A DNA stretch of 42,356 nt from the NCBI GenBank assembly GCA_017454745.1, contig JAFTCL010000074.1, positions 1 through 42,356 on the forward strand, in the 5' to 3' direction. Below, piece by piece: positions 41,622 to 42,356 of the stretch (its first letter is position 1; each line of letters begins with the position of its first letter). The translations under genes were made by a program, and so were the position numbers. Under the pieces are notes generated by a model that was not told the origin of the DNA, did no database searches, and saw only the letters and a program-made list of their open reading frames with translations. This DNA comes from Kiritimatiellia bacterium (lineage in GTDB: Bacteria > Verrucomicrobiota > Kiritimatiellia > RFP12 > UBA1067).

Positions 41622-42356
41622 TTAGTAACATCCGCTGTGTTTCCTCGAGAAGCGGTGGCGGAAGAAGGCGGCGAGCGGGCCGGATTGGGAAATGAGCTTA
41701 CCAAAGGCGTCGTATGTGTACTGCGCTATTGTGTTGCCGTTCCCGTCGAGATAGCGGGTGATGTTGCCGTTGTTGTCGTAGCACGGAATGTAGATCGAGC
41801 CATCGACCGTGAGGCAGAGCAGTCCGCCGACGCCGCCCGCGCCCTGCAACGTGCCGGAGAGGTCTTTGCCCCAGTAATAATGGATTGTGGAAGTTGTGCC
41901 GTTTGTGCAGGAAACACGCTCTTCGACGAGGTTCCAGCCGTCGTAGAAGAACGTTGTTGTCGCTTCCGCTGTCACCTTCTTCACGCGGCGTGACTTCGCA
42001 TCGTAGAAGTTCGTGGCGAGCATGACACCGTTCGAGGAAACGGTCTTGAGTCGATTCCCCGCATCGTAGGCGTATGCGAACACACCGTCGGAAAGCATAT
42101 TGCCGTCGAGGTCGTGGATTATTTCACGCGGAGACGCGGAGGGGAGGAGGATTGAGTTGTACTGGTTGAGGCTGTTGGCGGTGTAGGTGTTCGTCGCGGC
42201 GTTGAACGCGGAAAGCATGAGATTCCCTATGCCGTCATACGAGTATGCATCCTCTGCGTTCTCTGCGCCCCTGCGTGAGAAAATCACCTCGCTGCGATTG
42301 TTGTAGCCGAAGGTGTCGGCAAGAAAAAGATTATTAAAATGTGTGGAATGGCGCGG
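41622..42356 (-). CDS. Rhs/YD-repeat protein, truncated core (5' end outside window)
   Basis: The frame is open to the window edge, giving 244 visible codons. It contains YD-repeat units: Tyr-Ser-Tyr-Asp-Gly-Ile-Gly-Asn, Tyr-Ala-Tyr-Asp-Ala-Gly-Asn-Arg-Leu, Phe-Tyr-Asp-Ala-Lys-Ser-Arg-Arg, Phe-Tyr-Asp-Gly-Trp-Asn and Tyr-Thr-Tyr-Asp-Ala-Phe-Gly-Lys. It then reaches Phe-Arg-His-Arg-Phe-Ser, where intact Rhs proteins continue into the Tyr-Tyr-Tyr-Gly-x-Arg-Tyr-Tyr core and a variable toxin tip; here it reads Arg-Lys-His-Ser-Gly-Cys-Tyr and stops. So the conserved core end is lost. Rhs proteins form large shells around toxins. Two copies of a short dispersed repeat lie in the frame. Confidence 0.85.
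   Translation of the reverse strand, partial: PRHSTHFNNLFLADTFGYNNRSEVIFSRRGAENAEDAYSYDGIGNLMLSAFNAATNTYTANSLNQYNSILLPSASPREIIHDLDGNMLSDGVFAYAYDAGNRLKTVSSNGVMLATNFYDAKSRRVKKVTAEATTTFFYDGWNLVEERVSCTNGTTSTIHYYWGKDLSGTLQGAGGVGGLLCLTVDGSIYIPCYDNNGNITRYLDGNGNTIAQYTYDAFGKLISQSGPLAAFFRHRFSRKHSGCY
42122..42144 (+). repeat. Dispersed CACGCGGAGACGCGGAG-type repeat, copy 1
   Basis: TTTCACGCGGAGACGCGGAG matches the small dispersed repeat known from many genomes. It is read through by the Rhs gene, giving Ser-Pro-Arg-Glu, and is inverted relative to the copy at 42250-42284. Confidence 0.45.
42250..42284 (-). repeat. Dispersed TTTCTCACGCAGGGGCGCAG-type repeat, copy 2
   Basis: On the - strand the Rhs frame reads Phe-Ser-Arg-Arg-Gly-Ala-Glu-Asn-Ala-Glu, the usual translation of this repeat. 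It interrupts the YD periodicity without breaking the frame. Confidence 0.45.

Overview
The window is a G+C-rich bacterial chromosome segment. Its mix suggests a member of the PVC group, probably a gut-type Kiritimatiellota/Lentisphaerota/Verrucomicrobiota bacterium: two Tat-exported Gfo/Idh/MocA oxidoreductases, secreted glycosidase-like and carbohydrate-binding proteins, a GH13 branching enzyme of the eukaryote-like type, and a very large lectin-like secreted protein. The phylum is inferred from gene style. No rRNA, tRNA or CRISPR array was seen.

Region 1 (1-6748, + strand) is accessory metabolism: the tail of an unidentified protein, an exported two-domain UGSC-like redox protein with a CGLC motif, an iron-sulfur flavoprotein, an exported UlaG-like metallo-beta-lactamase-fold hydrolase, and a 771-residue glycosidase-like protein. 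Region 2 (6783-11495) is a patchwork of transferred and broken DNA. It holds a 5'-truncated phage/ICE polyvalent protein on the - strand, a palindrome-controlled AAA ATPase, a DUF1653 protein, a bile-acid:sodium-symporter-type transporter, and a 24-codon stump of an FMN reductase.

Region 3 (11443-22588, - strand) is a long housekeeping run. Transcription enters at nusA through a leader that carries an intrinsic terminator. It passes infB and rbfA, a cupin-type regulator with its acyl-CoA synthetase, a DJ-1/PfpI protein, nadD and rsfS, and ends with a Tat-exported oxidoreductase, a UxuA-like mannonate dehydratase and a DUF1294 membrane protein. The last three may serve sugar-acid metabolism. 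rimP and truB are not beside nusA/infB/rbfA.

Region 4 (22855-28832, + strand) diverges from nusA. A small secreted coiled-coil protein is translationally coupled to glgA, followed by glgB (glycogen synthesis) and an ABC-F ATPase.

Region 5 (28883-40247, - strand) is a tight 11-kb gene set, probably one transcript: a 1936-residue exported beta-sandwich protein, a stand-alone lipoyl/E3-binding-domain protein, a small carbohydrate-binding-like exported protein, an O-antigen-ligase-like membrane protein, a double family-2 glycosyltransferase and a Tat oxidoreductase. Start/stop overlaps tie several together. It looks like an envelope or exopolysaccharide assembly locus of unfamiliar make-up and is the best candidate for an undescribed system. 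Region 6 (40248-42356, - strand) is a decaying Rhs/YD-repeat locus: an Rhs gene that loses its conserved core end, followed by short, partly frameshifted orphan ORFs.
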